Source of the DNA: Deltaproteobacteria bacterium
GTDB lineage: Bacteria > Desulfobacterota > Binatia > UBA9968
Direction: 5' to 3'
NCBI GenBank assembly: GCA_016874755.1
Contig: VGTH01000007.1
Location: forward strand, 89,091-153,090
Length of the DNA stretch: 64,000 nucleotides
This document shows positions 25,391 to 35,472 of the stretch, piece after piece. The notes below the pieces were generated by a model. It was given only the letters and a program-made list of their open reading frames with translations. It did not search any database and was not told the DNA's origin. The number at the start of each line of letters is the position of its first letter. Position 1 is the stretch's first letter. A program made the translations under genes and the position numbers.

Positions 25391-26587
25391 ATGGCCACCA
25401 AAGACGCCGATCTTTCTTCCCTGCGCATCGATCGAAAGAATACAGTGACAGGTAGCGCGCGACCGCGGCAGCGCTGGGTTCGGCGCATTGTTACATGGGG
25501 GCTTACGCTGGTGGCCGTGGCGGTTGCGGCGCACTTTCTTCGCGGTTTCTTGAATCCGCCATTGGAAGTCCAACTGGTCAGCGCAGCGCTCAACTCGCCA
25601 TCGCAAGCCAATGCCGTGCTGACCGCCAGTGGTTATGTGGTGGCGCGGCGCAAGGCTGCGGTCGCCTCCAAGGGCACTGGGCGTTTGGTTTTTCTCGGTG
25701 TTGACGAAGGCGACAAGGTCAAGAAAGGGCAGGTGATTGCGCGCCTCGAAGATGCCGACGTGGCCGCGGCGCGCGCCCGGGCCCAGGAGAATTTGCGCGT
25801 CGCGGAAGCCGAATTACACGATGCCAAGCAAACTCTCGAACGCAATCGCGTGCTGCTCAAGCAAGGGGTGATCGCGCAATCGGAGTACGACGGCGCCGAT
25901 ATGCGCTACCGGCGTGTGATCGCCACCATCGAGAGTGCCCGTTTTGGCGTCAAAGAAGCGGATGTCGCGGTCGAGAACACCCTGATCGTCGCCCCCTTCG
26001 ACGGTACGGTCCTGAAGAAGAACGCCGACGTCGGCGAAATCGTCGCGCCGTTGGCAGGGGCGGCCAGTTCAAAAGCGGCGGTGGTCACCATCGCCGATAT
26101 GTCATCGTTGGAAGTCGACGCCGACGTCTCCGAGGCCAATATTACTAAGGTGAGCCCGGAGCAGAACTGCGAGATCACCCTCGATGCCTATCCGCAGCAG
26201 CGCTATCCCGGCTATGTCACCAAGATTGTGCCCACGGCCGATCGTGCCAAGGCGACTGTGCTGGTGAAGATTCGCTTCAAAGACTACGACCAAAAGGTGC
26301 TGCCCGAGATGAGCGCAAAGATCAGCTTCTTAAAAGCCGGTACGGCGAGTGAGGCCGATGCCAAGCCGCTCTTGACGGTGCCGGCAGCGGCCGTGGCAAA
26401 GCGCAATGGCCGCGATGTGGTGTTTCAGCTCAAAGATGACCGTGCCGTCGAGGTGCCGGTGAGCCTCGGCCAACGGCTCGGTGCCAACGTCGAGATTCAG
26501 CAGGGCTTAAAAGAGGGCGACAAAGTGATCGGAAAAGTCGACGATAAGTTAGCCCATCAAAGCAAAGTCACCCTCGCCGGCAAGTAA
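25391..26587 (+). CDS. MacA/HlyD-like periplasmic adaptor subunit
   Basis: 398 residues from ATG 25391. One N-terminal membrane anchor ([20 protein letters not shown]) is followed by the split biotinyl-lipoyl domain ([15 protein letters not shown] ... [20 protein letters not shown], two parts), an alpha-helical hairpin (about 125-175), the second lipoyl half ([20 protein letters not shown]), then beta-barrel and membrane-proximal domains. It would bridge the inner-membrane ABC pump encoded by the next three genes to an outer-membrane channel; no TolC gene is present here. The next gene starts 11 nt downstream. Confidence 0.9.
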   Translation: MATKDADLSSLRIDRKNTVTGSARPRQRWVRRIVTWGLTLVAVAVAAHFLRGFLNPPLEVQLVSAALNSPSQANAVLTASGYVVARRKAAVASKGTGRLVFLGVDEGDKVKKGQVIARLEDADVAAARARAQENLRVAEAELHDAKQTLERNRVLLKQGVIAQSEYDGADMRYRRVIATIESARFGVKEADVAVENTLIVAPFDGTVLKKNADVGEIVAPLAGAASSKAAVVTIADMSSLEVDADVSEANITKVSPEQNCEITLDAYPQQRYPGYVTKIVPTADRAKATVLVKIRFKDYDQKVLPEMSAKISFLKAGTASEADAKPLLTVPAAAVAKRNGRDVVFQLKDDRAVEVPVSLGQRLGANVEIQQGLKEGDKVIGKVDDKLAHQSKVTLAGK

Positions 26588-26598
26588 GTTTCGCTGCG

Positions 26599-27273
26599 AT
26601 GGACGAGCCTCTGATTCAAGTTCAGCATGTCTCCAAGGTCTATCGGCGCGACAGTCTGGAGATTCCGGTGCTGAACGATATCACCTTCGACATCGCCGAA
26701 GGGGAGTTTCTCGCCTTCATGGGACCCTCGGGCTCGGGCAAGACGACGCTGCTCAATTTGATCGCCGGCATCGACAAACCCACCGACGGGCGTATTTTGA
26801 TCGCCGGCACCGATATCAGCGAGTTGGATGAAACCGAACTTGCCGTCTGGCGCTCGCAAAACGTCGGGTTTATTTTTCAGTTTTACAATCTGATTCCGGT
26901 GCTGACGGCCGTTGAGAACGTCGAGCTGCCGCTGATCCTGACGCCGCTCTCGAAAGCGCAGCGAAGAGCCCACGCCGAGTTGGCATTGAGCGTGGTCGGC
27001 CTGGCCGAGCGCATGCATCACTACCCGCGCCAGCTCTCCGGCGGCCAGGAGCAGCGCGTCGCGATCGCCCGCGCGATTGCCACCGACCCGGCGATACTGG
27101 TCGCCGACGAACCGACGGGCGACCTCGACAAGAACTCCGCTGAAGAGGTGCTCAATCTAATGGACCGGCTCAACCGGGAGCTGAAAAAAACCATTCTCAT
27201 GGTGACCCACGACCCGCGCGCGGCTGAACGCGCCAGGTCGACCAGGCATCTGGAAAAGGGCGAGCTGGCATAA
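26599..27273 (+). CDS. MacB/LolD-type ABC transporter ATPase
   Basis: 224 residues. Walker [10 protein letters not shown] (42-50), Q-loop near [14 protein letters not shown], signature [15 protein letters not shown], Walker [13 protein letters not shown] and the switch His in MVTHDPRAA are all present. The short soluble form and the following FtsX-type permeases place it with MacB/LolD exporters that work as mechanotransmission pumps. It is the motor for the two separate permeases downstream. The operon is interrupted after it by 200 nt holding repeat elements. Confidence 0.92.
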   Translation: MDEPLIQVQHVSKVYRRDSLEIPVLNDITFDIAEGEFLAFMGPSGSGKTTLLNLIAGIDKPTDGRILIAGTDISELDETELAVWRSQNVGFIFQFYNLIPVLTAVENVELPLILTPLSKAQRRAHAELALSVVGLAERMHHYPRQLSGGQEQRVAIARAIATDPAILVADEPTGDLDKNSAEEVLNLMDRLNRELKKTILMVTHDPRAAERARSTRHLEKGELA

Positions 27274-27367
27274 CAATCGTTCATCACGAATACGCGGCAT
27301 AGCAAAAGATTTAACCACAGAGGGCCCAGCGCGGCACAGCCGCAACCGAATCGGATGAGGAATTTAA

Positions 27368-27470
27368 CCGCAAAAGGCGCAAAACTGGGACACGAAGGAC
27401 ACGAAGATCACGAAGGTCAGAGAAGAGAATCAAAAAGTTTTCTCCGCACTTCGTGCGCTTCGTGGTGAGT
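27368..27470. repeat. Composite GCAAAAGGC plus CACGAAGGA repeat island inside an operon
   Basis: ACCGCAAAAGGCGCAAAAC (27367-27385) precedes CACGAAGGACACGAAGATCA and another CACGAAGG (27391-27417), and the inverse (GCACTTCGTGCGCTTCGTGG) stands at 27446-27465. The palindrome ends 8-13 nt before the permease start. The same two word classes occur in the same order at 42459-42582. Confidence 0.75.
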
Positions 27471-27477
27471 CATCCAA

Positions 27478-28638
27478 ATGGAACTTGTTCGCTTACTTTT
27501 GCGCAACGTGCTGCGCCACAAGCTGCGCAGCCTTCTGACCATTGTCGGTATCGCCATCGCGGTCCTGGCGTTCGGTCTGCTGCGCACGGTGGTGACCGCT
27601 TGGTACGCCGGTGTCGAAGCCTCGGCCGCCAACCGCTTGATCACGCGCCACGCGGTTTCCTTTGTTTTTCCCTTGCCGCTCGCCTATCGCGACCGCATTG
27701 CGCAGGTGCCCGGCGTCAACAAAGTCACCTATGCCGTCTGGTTCTCCGGCGTCTACATCGACAAGAATCAGTTCTTTGCCCGTCTCGCCGTCGACACCGA
27801 CACGTTCATGGAGGTCTACTCCGAGTTTCTGGTTCCCAAAGAGCAGTTAGACGTCTTCAAACGCGAGCGCAACGCAACGATTATCGGCGTCGATATCGCG
27901 AAACGGTACAACTTAAAATTGGGCGACATCATGACCATCGACGGCGATGTGTTTCCCGGACAATGGGAGTTTGTCGTGCGCGGTGTCTACGAGCCGCGCG
28001 ACCAGAGCACGGACCCCTCGACTATGATGTTTCACTACAAGTACGTCGAAGAGCGCATGCGCACCGAGATGCCCGGTCGGGTCGGCGAGATCGGCTGGTA
28101 CATTGTGCGCATCGACAACCCGGACAATTCCGCGGCGATCTCGGCGGAAATCGATAAACTGTTCTCGAATTCGCGGGCCGAGACCAAAACCGAAACCGAG
28201 CGCGCCTTTCAGCAAAGTTTTCTCTCCGCTGCCAGCGCCGTCATCACGGCGTTGAATATTATGTCGTTTTTCATCATCGGCATCATTTTGCTGGTGTTGG
28301 GCAACACCATGATCATGTCGGCGCGCGAGCGCACCCACGAGTACGCGGTGTTGAAAGCACTTGGGTTTTCCGGTGCCAAGTTGCTTTTCCTGATCACCGG
28401 CGAATCGCTAATTCTCGCGCTGCTTGGCAGCGCCTTGGGTTTGTTGGTGACGCTACCAGCTGTGGAAGGCTTTCAGACGGCGCTGCCCAAAGGCTGGTTC
28501 CCGATTTTCTTCATCAAACCCGAGACTATTTATCTCGCCGCGGCATCGGGGATATTGGTGGGCGTCGTCGCTTCGTTGATTCCTCTGCGGCGCGTGATGG
28601 CGACCAAGATCGTCGACGGATTGCGCCACGTGGGCTAG
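27478..28638 (+). CDS. ABC transporter permease, MacB/FtsX family (first subunit)
   Basis: 386 residues. One N-terminal membrane helix (LRSLLTIVGIAIAVLAFGLL) is followed by a large periplasmic MacB-PCD domain (about 45-255) and three C-terminal helices typical of the FtsX domain (ITALNIMSFFIIGIILLVLG; AVLKALGFSGAKLLFLITGE; a final one before PLRRVMATKIVDGLRHV). The pair of permeases forms a heterodimer with the ATPase at 26599. Start ATG 27478 directly follows a repeat palindrome, and no ribosome site is clear. Confidence 0.88.
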   Translation: MELVRLLLRNVLRHKLRSLLTIVGIAIAVLAFGLLRTVVTAWYAGVEASAANRLITRHAVSFVFPLPLAYRDRIAQVPGVNKVTYAVWFSGVYIDKNQFFARLAVDTDTFMEVYSEFLVPKEQLDVFKRERNATIIGVDIAKRYNLKLGDIMTIDGDVFPGQWEFVVRGVYEPRDQSTDPSTMMFHYKYVEERMRTEMPGRVGEIGWYIVRIDNPDNSAAISAEIDKLFSNSRAETKTETERAFQQSFLSAASAVITALNIMSFFIIGIILLVLGNTMIMSARERTHEYAVLKALGFSGAKLLFLITGESLILALLGSALGLLVTLPAVEGFQTALPKGWFPIFFIKPETIYLAAASGILVGVVASLIPLRRVMATKIVDGLRHVG

Positions 28639-28644
28639 CCGCCG

Positions 28645-29814
28645 ATGAAAATTCCCTTTCGCTATATTCTGCGCAGCTCCTCGTCGCGCCGTCTGACGGC
28701 GGCCTTCACGATTCTCGGCATCGCGCTGGTCGTGTTTGTCTTCACCGCGGTGTTGATGATGGCCAACGGCATCCAGCAGACGCTGAAATCCACCGGCTCC
28801 GACGATAACGTGCTCGTCGCGCGCAAAGCGGCGATGAGCGAAATCATGAGCATCATCGACCGCGAGGCAGGCAATATCGTCGTCAACATGCCGCAGGTGG
28901 CGCGCTACGGCGACGGCCGGCCGATGAGCTCCAAGGAAGTTGTGGTGATCATTAACTTGGAGAAGATCGGCGCCGAGGGTATTAGCAACATCACCGTGCG
29001 CGGCGTCGAGCCGGCGGCGTTCGAGCTGCGGCCGCAAGTCAAGCTCGTCGGAGGGCGGATGTTTCGCTGGGGTGCGCGCGAGATCATCGTCGGCGCCGGT
29101 ATTACCAAGCGGTTTGCCGGGGCGCAGATCGGCGAGAAGATCAAATTCGGCGGCGACTTTTGGAGTGTGGTCGGCATCTTCGACGCCGAAAAGAGCGGCT
29201 TCGATTCCGAGGTCTGGGGCGACTTGAATCAGGTTGCCGATGCCTTCAAGCGCTCGTCGTTCTCGACGATTACTTTTCGCATGAAGAATCCCGACGAGCT
29301 GGTCGAGCTGACGAGATCCTTCGACGCCGACAACCGGCTGCAATATTTCGTGCCGAAGCGCGAGAAGAAGTTTTTCGAGGAACAATCGGAGATGATGGCG
29401 GCGTTTATCCGTATCCTCGGCGTGTTTGTCACGGTCATTTTCAGCGCCGGCGCGACCATCGGCGCGATGATCACGATGTATGGCTCGGTGGCCAACCGAA
29501 CCACCGAGATCGGCACGCTGCGCGCTTTGGGCTTTTTTTGCCGCAGTATTTTGCTCGCCTTTTTGGGCGAGGCTTTCGTGATGTCGTTGACCGGCGGTGT
29601 TTTGGGTGTCGGCCTGGCGTCGCTGCTGCAGTTCTTTTCGATTTCGACGCTAAACTTTGGATCTTTCACCGAGTTGGCGTTTTCCTTTTCGTTGTCGCCG
29701 TCGATCGTCGCCACCGCGCTAGGCTTTGCGCTGTCGATGGGGTTGATCGGCGGTTTCCTGCCGGCGGTGCGCGCGGCGCGCTTGGATATTATCGAAGCGT
29801 TGCGGGCGGCCTGA
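28645..29814 (+). CDS. ABC transporter permease, MacB/FtsX family (second subunit)
   Basis: 389 residues, the partner of the previous gene and 6 nt from it. It opens with RLTAAFTILGIALVVFVFTA, has a MacB-PCD periplasmic domain (50-260) and FtsX helices (AAFIRILGVFVTVIFSAGAT; GTLRALGFFCRSILLAFLGE; a last one in VATALGFALSMGLIGGFLPA). Both subunits share order and length but differ in sequence, so a heterodimeric exporter is likely. Cargo unknown; lipoproteins, peptides or small toxins are usual for the family. A strong hairpin ends the operon. Confidence 0.88.
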   Translation: MKIPFRYILRSSSSRRLTAAFTILGIALVVFVFTAVLMMANGIQQTLKSTGSDDNVLVARKAAMSEIMSIIDREAGNIVVNMPQVARYGDGRPMSSKEVVVIINLEKIGAEGISNITVRGVEPAAFELRPQVKLVGGRMFRWGAREIIVGAGITKRFAGAQIGEKIKFGGDFWSVVGIFDAEKSGFDSEVWGDLNQVADAFKRSSFSTITFRMKNPDELVELTRSFDADNRLQYFVPKREKKFFEEQSEMMAAFIRILGVFVTVIFSAGATIGAMITMYGSVANRTTEIGTLRALGFFCRSILLAFLGEAFVMSLTGGVLGVGLASLLQFFSISTLNFGSFTELAFSFSLSPSIVATALGFALSMGLIGGFLPAVRAARLDIIEALRAA

Positions 29815-29945
29815 GAAATCAATACAGGCTTGGCACAGTTACATCCAATACCACCATAGACTGAGTCCAGGCAGCATGCCGCGCGAATGGCGCTGCGACG
29901 CGGTGTGGCATAACATCACAGATAAGCTGGAGAGAGAAGGGTGAG

Positions 29946-29983
29946 GTTTCGCCTGCAGGGGCGTCTTGCCCTGCAGGCGAAAC
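29946..29983. terminator. Perfect 15-bp stem terminator between convergent genes
   Basis: GTTTCGCCTGCAGGG (29946-29960) is perfectly inverted at 29969-29983 around the 8-nt loop GCGTCTTG. It lies between the exporter operon and the convergent DUF1501 gene, and should stop transcription from both sides. Confidence 0.75.
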
Positions 29984-29995
29984 GCTGCGTTTGCC

Positions 29996-31417
29996 TCAGG
30001 CCATAAACCCTAGGTTCTTGACGGTGAAGTTATTCAAGTTAGGAAACACGCCGACGAGGTCGGCGTTGCTAACGCCGAACCAGGTTGCCAGGGTTGCGCC
30101 CAACTGCTCGACGCTGACCGACGGGACGAAGCGCCCGCGCGCGCTGGTGCCGTTGTCGGTATCGTCGCCGGCGCCGGCGGCAAGGCTCGGGAACACCGTG
30201 CCATTGGAGGTCGGCAGGCCGTAGAAATCGCCACCGCGCACCGCACCGCCCATGACGAACTGATGCGATGCCCAGGCGTGATCGGTGCCCAAGGTGCCGT
30301 TGGGCACAAAAGTCCGGGCGAAGTCCGAGAGCGTAAAAGTCGTTACTTGGTTGGCAACTCCCAGGTTTACCAGCACGTCATAGAAGGTGGTCATGGCGCC
30401 GCTCAGCTGGGCGAGCAGATTGGCGTGGGCCCCGGTGGCAGGGGCGCCGCCGGTAACCTGGTTGGTGTGAGTATCGAAGCCGCCCAGGGAAGCGAAGAAG
30501 ATTTGCCGTTTCATGCCGAGGGCGTCGCGGATGCTGATCAATTTGGCGATCTGCTCGAGCTGGTTGCCCAAAGATGTGCGGGTTGCCAACGGAAACGGTG
30601 GCACGGCTGGGTTGCCGGCGGCGCGGAGCGATTTCTCGATCGACACCGCTTCGCCAGTGACCCGGCTGGCGCCGCGAATCAACGTAAAATTCACGTCATT
30701 TTGCAGCAGGTTTTGCAATGCGACGTAGCGCGGATCGGCATCGCGCGCCGCCTGAGTGGCGGGAAAGCCATTGAGCTGCAGCGACGCGTTGAGCGCAGTC
30801 GGTGCGGCAGCGATCGCCAACGGCCGTTCGATGTTGCCACTGGTGAAAATCGGCGTGCCGGTGACCGAAGTGATGGGCGGGAAGGTCGTAATGTTTAAAT
30901 CGCCGGTCCTGTCGGCGATGCGCCCGCCCCAACCGGACGAAGCTTGGCCGTTGGCCACCGAGGTTTGCCACTGATTTTGCTGGTCGGAGTGCGAAAACAA
31001 GTTAGCGGGCACTGGCACCGTACCGTTGCGATAGCTGGTGCGGTTGGTTTCGTCCACCAGCGGACCGACGTTGGAAACCACCGCGAGTTGTTTGTTGTTC
31101 CAGAGCTGCTGCAAGCCGGTCAGGCTCGGGTGCAAGCCGAAGACGCTGCCCGGCAGCCTGGGTGGCGAAATCTGTAGCAGTTGGTCCTGTGGAATGGCGA
31201 TGCCAGAGGCCAGCCGCGCGCTGGAGTAGCTCCCATAGTCGGTATAGGGAATGACCATGTTGCCGGAATCGTTGCCGCCGAAGAGGAAAATACAAACCAG
31301 CGCTTTGTAATCGGTGGCTTGCGCGAAGGCATTCATGATGCCAAAGCGCTCCATTGCCAGAGTCGCCGCGCCGAAGGTGCCGAGCCGACAGAGAAAATCT
31401 CTTCTTGATAGTGCCAT
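29996..31417 (-). CDS. DUF1501 Tat-exported protein
   Basis: 473 residues. A twin-arginine signal (SRRDFLCRLGTFGAATLAME) opens the protein. KALVCIFLFGGNDSGNMVIP is the hallmark of DUF1501 (sulfatase-like fold) proteins, and late motifs include TFTLSDFARTF and TDHAWASHQFVMGG, resembling alkaline-phosphatase-type metal sites. Such genes are almost always next to a DUF1800 gene, as here (21 nt apart). Role unknown; the pair is exported to the periplasm or cell surface. GAGGAGG precedes ATG 31417. Confidence 0.88.
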   Translation of the reverse strand: MALSRRDFLCRLGTFGAATLAMERFGIMNAFAQATDYKALVCIFLFGGNDSGNMVIPYTDYGSYSSARLASGIAIPQDQLLQISPPRLPGSVFGLHPSLTGLQQLWNNKQLAVVSNVGPLVDETNRTSYRNGTVPVPANLFSHSDQQNQWQTSVANGQASSGWGGRIADRTGDLNITTFPPITSVTGTPIFTSGNIERPLAIAAAPTALNASLQLNGFPATQAARDADPRYVALQNLLQNDVNFTLIRGASRVTGEAVSIEKSLRAAGNPAVPPFPLATRTSLGNQLEQIAKLISIRDALGMKRQIFFASLGGFDTHTNQVTGGAPATGAHANLLAQLSGAMTTFYDVLVNLGVANQVTTFTLSDFARTFVPNGTLGTDHAWASHQFVMGGAVRGGDFYGLPTSNGTVFPSLAAGAGDDTDNGTSARGRFVPSVSVEQLGATLATWFGVSNADLVGVFPNLNNFTVKNLGFMA

Positions 31418-31437
31418 GGCGAAGTTCCTCCTCAGGG

Positions 31438-33776
31438 TTAGCGTTGCACCTGGTATTGCGACGACGTCAGTATCAAGTAGACCGCCGTGCGCACGCGGCC
31501 AATGGCGTTGGTCGCCGGTAGCGCCGCCACCGCGGTGCGGATGTTGTTGCGCATTTCGCTCGACATGGAGCCATGCAGCAGCAGGTTGTTGAGCGCGTCG
31601 AGCAGCTGGTCGGGGTTGGCCGCCAGCGAATTGAATCCCGTCAGATCGATGGATGTGCCAACCGGCCGGTTGGGCGGCGCCGGGGCAATGGTCGAGTACA
31701 CCAGTTGATTGACAAAATTGGCCCGCCGCAACGACGTGAGCGAAGAGAAGATGGCAAACTCGGGGCCCACGGCATTTTCGCCAGGAACTCGCGCGGTGGG
31801 TGGAAAGTAGTTGAACACCGACGCGGGGTTGAACAGATCTTCGCCCATATCCGCGGTGCCGATGCCGCCGCCGATGTTGTTCAAGACACCGTCGCTGGTC
31901 GCGTTGAGCGCGCGCAGTATCGCGGTTTCAAACAGAATCGGCTCGCGCAGTTTGCCGTAGTTCGGTGTGCTCGCCGCATCGCGATTGCCGCCGCGCGCCT
32001 CCTGATCGAGCAGGATCGCTTTGATCACCTGAAACAGCTGGGTCGGCGAAGTTTGATTGGCGCGCCAGCCGCCACGATGCGGGCAACATAGGAGGGGCTC
32101 GGATTGCTCATCACCAACTGCTGGATCAACAGCTTGCTCATGTACGGCGCCACGTTGGGGTGATAGGCGATGTTGTCGATGGCGTCGTTTAAGTCTTGGC
32201 TGGAGGTGCGCCCGGCGGCGAGGGTCAAGCCGCGTAGCAGCACTTTTGAGCCGCGGTCATGGTAAGCCTCGCGGTTTTGCGAGTCGAGGCGCTGCACCAT
32301 GGGATCACGATAGTTGGGCACCGTCGCGCCGGCCGCCGCGTTGGGATCGGCCGATGGCAGCGCCGGCGCCAAGATCCAACCGGTGAAGACGCGGGAGAGC
32401 TCTTCGATGACTTTCTGATCGTAGGTGGGAATCGGATTGCCGTTGTTAAGCTTGCGGGTGCCATCGTCATTGAGCTCGAAGGTGCCGATGGAAAACAGCT
32501 GGAGGATTTCGCGGGGATAGTTTTCATTGGGTAGCGACGACCCGCCGCTGCGGCAAACGTTGACATCGGTTTGGCTGGTGCGCTGACATTGACTGTTTAG
32601 CATGTCGAGAAAGCGCCCCATGGTCGGGTGCAGTGTCACGTCGTAGAGAAGTTGCCGGAAGTTGCCGAAAGCGTTTCGGTAAAGCAGCTGCTGGTAGCTG
32701 CGCATCCAGGCGGGGTAGGGGACGTCGACTTGTGAAGTGACCAGAATTTGGCTGAGGCCGAAGGCAACCCGCTGGCGCAGCTGATCTTGTCCCGTCAGCG
32801 CGTTGGTGAAGAAATGTTTTTGCACTTGATAGTAGGTGTAGTTGTCACGCTGACAATCGTCGATGCAGGTCGCCGGCCGGGTGGTCGGCCAGAAAGCTAG
32901 ATTTGGATAATCCCGCATGGGCGCGTTGAGCTGTTGGTTGATGTAGGCCTCGATGCCGCTGGCCTGAACGGCGGCGGTGAGCGCCGGTGTGGCACCGAAT
33001 GTGGCCTGTTCGAGGAAGCGCTGCACGTCGGCCGCGTTATTGGTCGTGGGGCTGGTCACGTCGGTCTGATCGCTTGTGCCGTCGGCGTAGTTGACTTGCA
33101 GCTTGAAGGTGTTGCTGGCGAATTGTGAGAAATGCAGATTGCCGTTGCCGCCGTTGTAATTATTCAAAGCGATGACCCAGTTAAAACCGTTAAAAGGCGT
33201 TTGCCAGACGCCATTGGTGTCGGAGAGAATTCGCATCGCGACGGGGACCGAACGCAAACCGCTTACCTGGATATTGAAATCGGCGCGGCTATCGGGAGTC
33301 AACGCGCGCTCGCTGACAACGTCGGGGCCCACTCCAAGAAACGCAGCTTTGAGCGAGGAGGAGGGAGGCGGCGGATTGGTCACATCGGTTTGGTCGGTGC
33401 TGCCATCCGCATAGGTGACTTGAAGCGAAAATTTGTTGCTGATGTATTGCGAAAAATAGAGATCGCCGGCGCCGTTGTTATAGTTCGTTAAGCCGATCAC
33501 CCAGTTGGTCCCGTTGTAGGGGACTTTCCAGATGCCACCGGTATCAGAGAGTATCTGAATAGCGGTGGGCACCGAACGTAGGCCGGTTACTTTTATGTTG
33601 AAGTCGGGTCTTTGATCGGGAGTGAGCGCAACTTCGCTGACGACGTCGGCGCCCACGCCCACGTACTGGGCCGCTAGCGCCGCCAAGCTAGCGCTGGCGT
33701 TGGATAAACTTCCTAGTAAGAGGATGATTAACCCGCAGAGGCGAGCGCTGCCAGATTTACAAAGCCTTGGTTTCAT
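31438..33776 (-). pseudogene. DUF1800 protein with duplicated N-terminal domain, frameshifted
   Basis: Reading from ATG 33776 (GAGGAGG upstream) the protein has a signal peptide and two tandem copies of a roughly 105-residue domain, about residues 36-133 and 146-243, each holding VxSExALTPDxRxDFNI, GLRSVP and YADGxxDQTDVT. A DUF1800 region follows (QRFLEQATFGATPALTAAVQ). Near 32070 the frame is lost by an apparent missing base (IVAA then GWRANQTSPTQLFQ in the next frame), and the remaining 195 residues continue to 31438. All the rest is intact and the partner DUF1501 gene is unbroken, so a sequencing error or recent mutation is possible. If corrected it is about 780 residues. Confidence 0.8.
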
Positions 33777-34147
33777 ACGACCTCCTCAAGACGATGCGAA
33801 TACCGCGCGAAGGTGTTCGGAGTGGGCGCGGAGAACCGAACGGGTATCAAGCTTATGCGCAATCTCAGCCGAAATGTCAATTTAAGTTTGGCGGCGGCAA
33901 GATTGCGTCGAGCGACAGCTCCTGTGACTTGCTACCGACTGAATTCGATGTGGCGAGCGTGCAGCAGATGAGCCTTCAGTGATACAAGCTGTTGGCGAAA
34001 CCAGCAACTACAATGCCAGGGCGCTTATCGCCAGATTTCTCCTGTCATGACGTAATTTGTCGGCCATGGCGATGCAGGGACTTGCCAACACTGTGCGCAG
34101 TAAACGTCCTACATTGTGGGCTGCAGCTGAGGCTGAAGCACCTGCAG
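33777..34147. other. Gap of about 370 nt without a recognised gene
   Basis: It contains the upstream region of the DUF1800 gene and the 3' side of the quinone oxidoreductase gene. The only structure noticed is GCTGCAG (34121-34127) inverted as CTGCAGC near 34142, a possible weak terminator for the minus-strand oxidoreductase. No coding conservation was recognised on either strand. Confidence 0.4.
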
Positions 34148-35119
34148 CTACATGCTCAGCATCACCTTGCCGAAGTGATCGCGACCGTGCAGATATTTTT
34201 GCGCGGCGCGGGTCTCTGCTAGGGGAAAAGTCTTGCCGATGCCGACGTCGAAGTTTTTTTCGGCGACCAGTTGTAAGATCGTGTCAAGTTGGGTGAAATC
34301 TTCGGGCTTGGCCTTGAGGTGGTTGGTTATGGAGAAGCGGGTTGCTTTGCGCCCTTCGCTCAATGCCGGCATAGGGTCGGGGAGCGCGCCAAAGGCGCCG
34401 CCGATCGAAAACAAGCGGCCCCCGGGCGCAAGCACCGTCAAGCTTTTTTGAAAGGCCTCGCCGCCGATCATTTCCAGAACTACGTCGACGCCGCGCTTAT
34501 CGGTGACACGCATCGCTTCTTCGGCGAAATCATTGGCTGAAACATCGACAGTGACATCGGCGCCGAGCTTGCGCAGACGGCGGCACTTCTCTTCGCTGCC
34601 GGAGTTAGCAATTACTTTGGCGCCGAGGTGTTTGGCGATCTGTATTGCTGCGATGCCGACGCCACTGCTGCCGCCTTGCACAAGTAACCATTCGCCCGCC
34701 TTAAGGGCTCCGTCGGTCTTGAGGCCAAACCATGCGGTCAGAAAAGTCGTCGGCGTTGCCGCCGCTTGCGCCGCGGTCACACCCTCGGGAATCGGGCGCA
34801 CTTCGGAGGTTTTGGCAACGGCGTACTCGGCGTAGCCGCCCAGACTCGGATACCCGACTACGCGCTCGCCGACGTGAAACGCACTGACCCCCGCACCCAG
34901 TGCGGCAACGGTGCCAGCGAACTCGCGGCCAGGTATCACCGGCAACGCCTCCGCGGCGATTCGATAAGTCCCCCTGCGCAGGCCGATATCGGCGCGGTTC
35001 AACGATGCCGCTTCGACTTTGATTAAGACCTCGCCGGCCTTTGGCTCTGGTGTGGCAACGTCTTCATATTGCAGTACGTCTTCGGACTCGCCGAATTGGT
35101 GAATACGGATGGCTTTCAT
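34148..35119 (-). CDS. Zinc-independent NADPH:quinone oxidoreductase-like MDR protein
   Basis: 323 residues of the medium-chain dehydrogenase/reductase family. VLIKVEAASLNRADIGLRRG, then PVIPGREFAGTVAALGAGVS are the N-terminal landmarks; the nucleotide site is VQGGSSGVGIAAIQIAKHLG, and RGVDVVLEMIGG follows. The catalytic zinc Cys of alcohol dehydrogenases is missing (Asn-Arg-Ala-Asp instead), as in quinone oxidoreductases and zeta-crystallin. It would reduce quinones or enals with NADPH. AGGAGG precedes ATG 35119. Confidence 0.87.
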   Translation of the reverse strand: MKAIRIHQFGESEDVLQYEDVATPEPKAGEVLIKVEAASLNRADIGLRRGTYRIAAEALPVIPGREFAGTVAALGAGVSAFHVGERVVGYPSLGGYAEYAVAKTSEVRPIPEGVTAAQAAATPTTFLTAWFGLKTDGALKAGEWLLVQGGSSGVGIAAIQIAKHLGAKVIANSGSEEKCRRLRKLGADVTVDVSANDFAEEAMRVTDKRGVDVVLEMIGGEAFQKSLTVLAPGGRLFSIGGAFGALPDPMPALSEGRKATRFSITNHLKAKPEDFTQLDTILQLVAEKNFDVGIGKTFPLAETRAAQKYLHGRDHFGKVMLSM

Positions 35120-35152
35120 AGGTTAGCCTCCTAAGGAGAGATTGCCGTGAGC

Positions 35153-35254
35153 TTAGACGGGCCGGTGAACCCAAGTCAATGTGCTTGCGGTGACGGCCAC
35201 GCAAAGCACAATCAGCCAGAGTCTTGCACACACTTTTGCACCGTTAGATATCAT
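35153..35254 (-). CDS. Possible 33-residue single-span membrane peptide
   Basis: ATG 35254 is preceded by GGGAGGAACTT, an excellent ribosome site. The 33 residues start MISNGAKVCARLWLIV and continue LCVAVTASTLTWVHRPV: a short basic head, about 17 hydrophobic residues and a short tail. It lies directly upstream of the oxidoreductase gene on the same strand (33 nt away) and could be its leader or an independent small protein. No homologue is recognised; evidence is the ribosome site and hydrophobic pattern only. Confidence 0.4.
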   Translation of the reverse strand: MISNGAKVCARLWLIVLCVAVTASTLTWVHRPV

Positions 35255-35472
35255 AAGTTCCTCCCAATTGTTTCTATTATGTGGTCGTGACGGGGTGTCT
35301 TGACGAAATGCAAAACGGCGCCACTGTGCTTGACATGTGGGTTGCGAAAAAAGCCCCATCGGTATGATTTTTAATGAACTCTTTTAGGGTCGGTCTTTCG
35401 TCTTACATGCCTTGACGCTAAGGACGGACTGCGAGTAGAAGAGAGTTGCGCAGTATCTTTTGGAGGCTTGTC

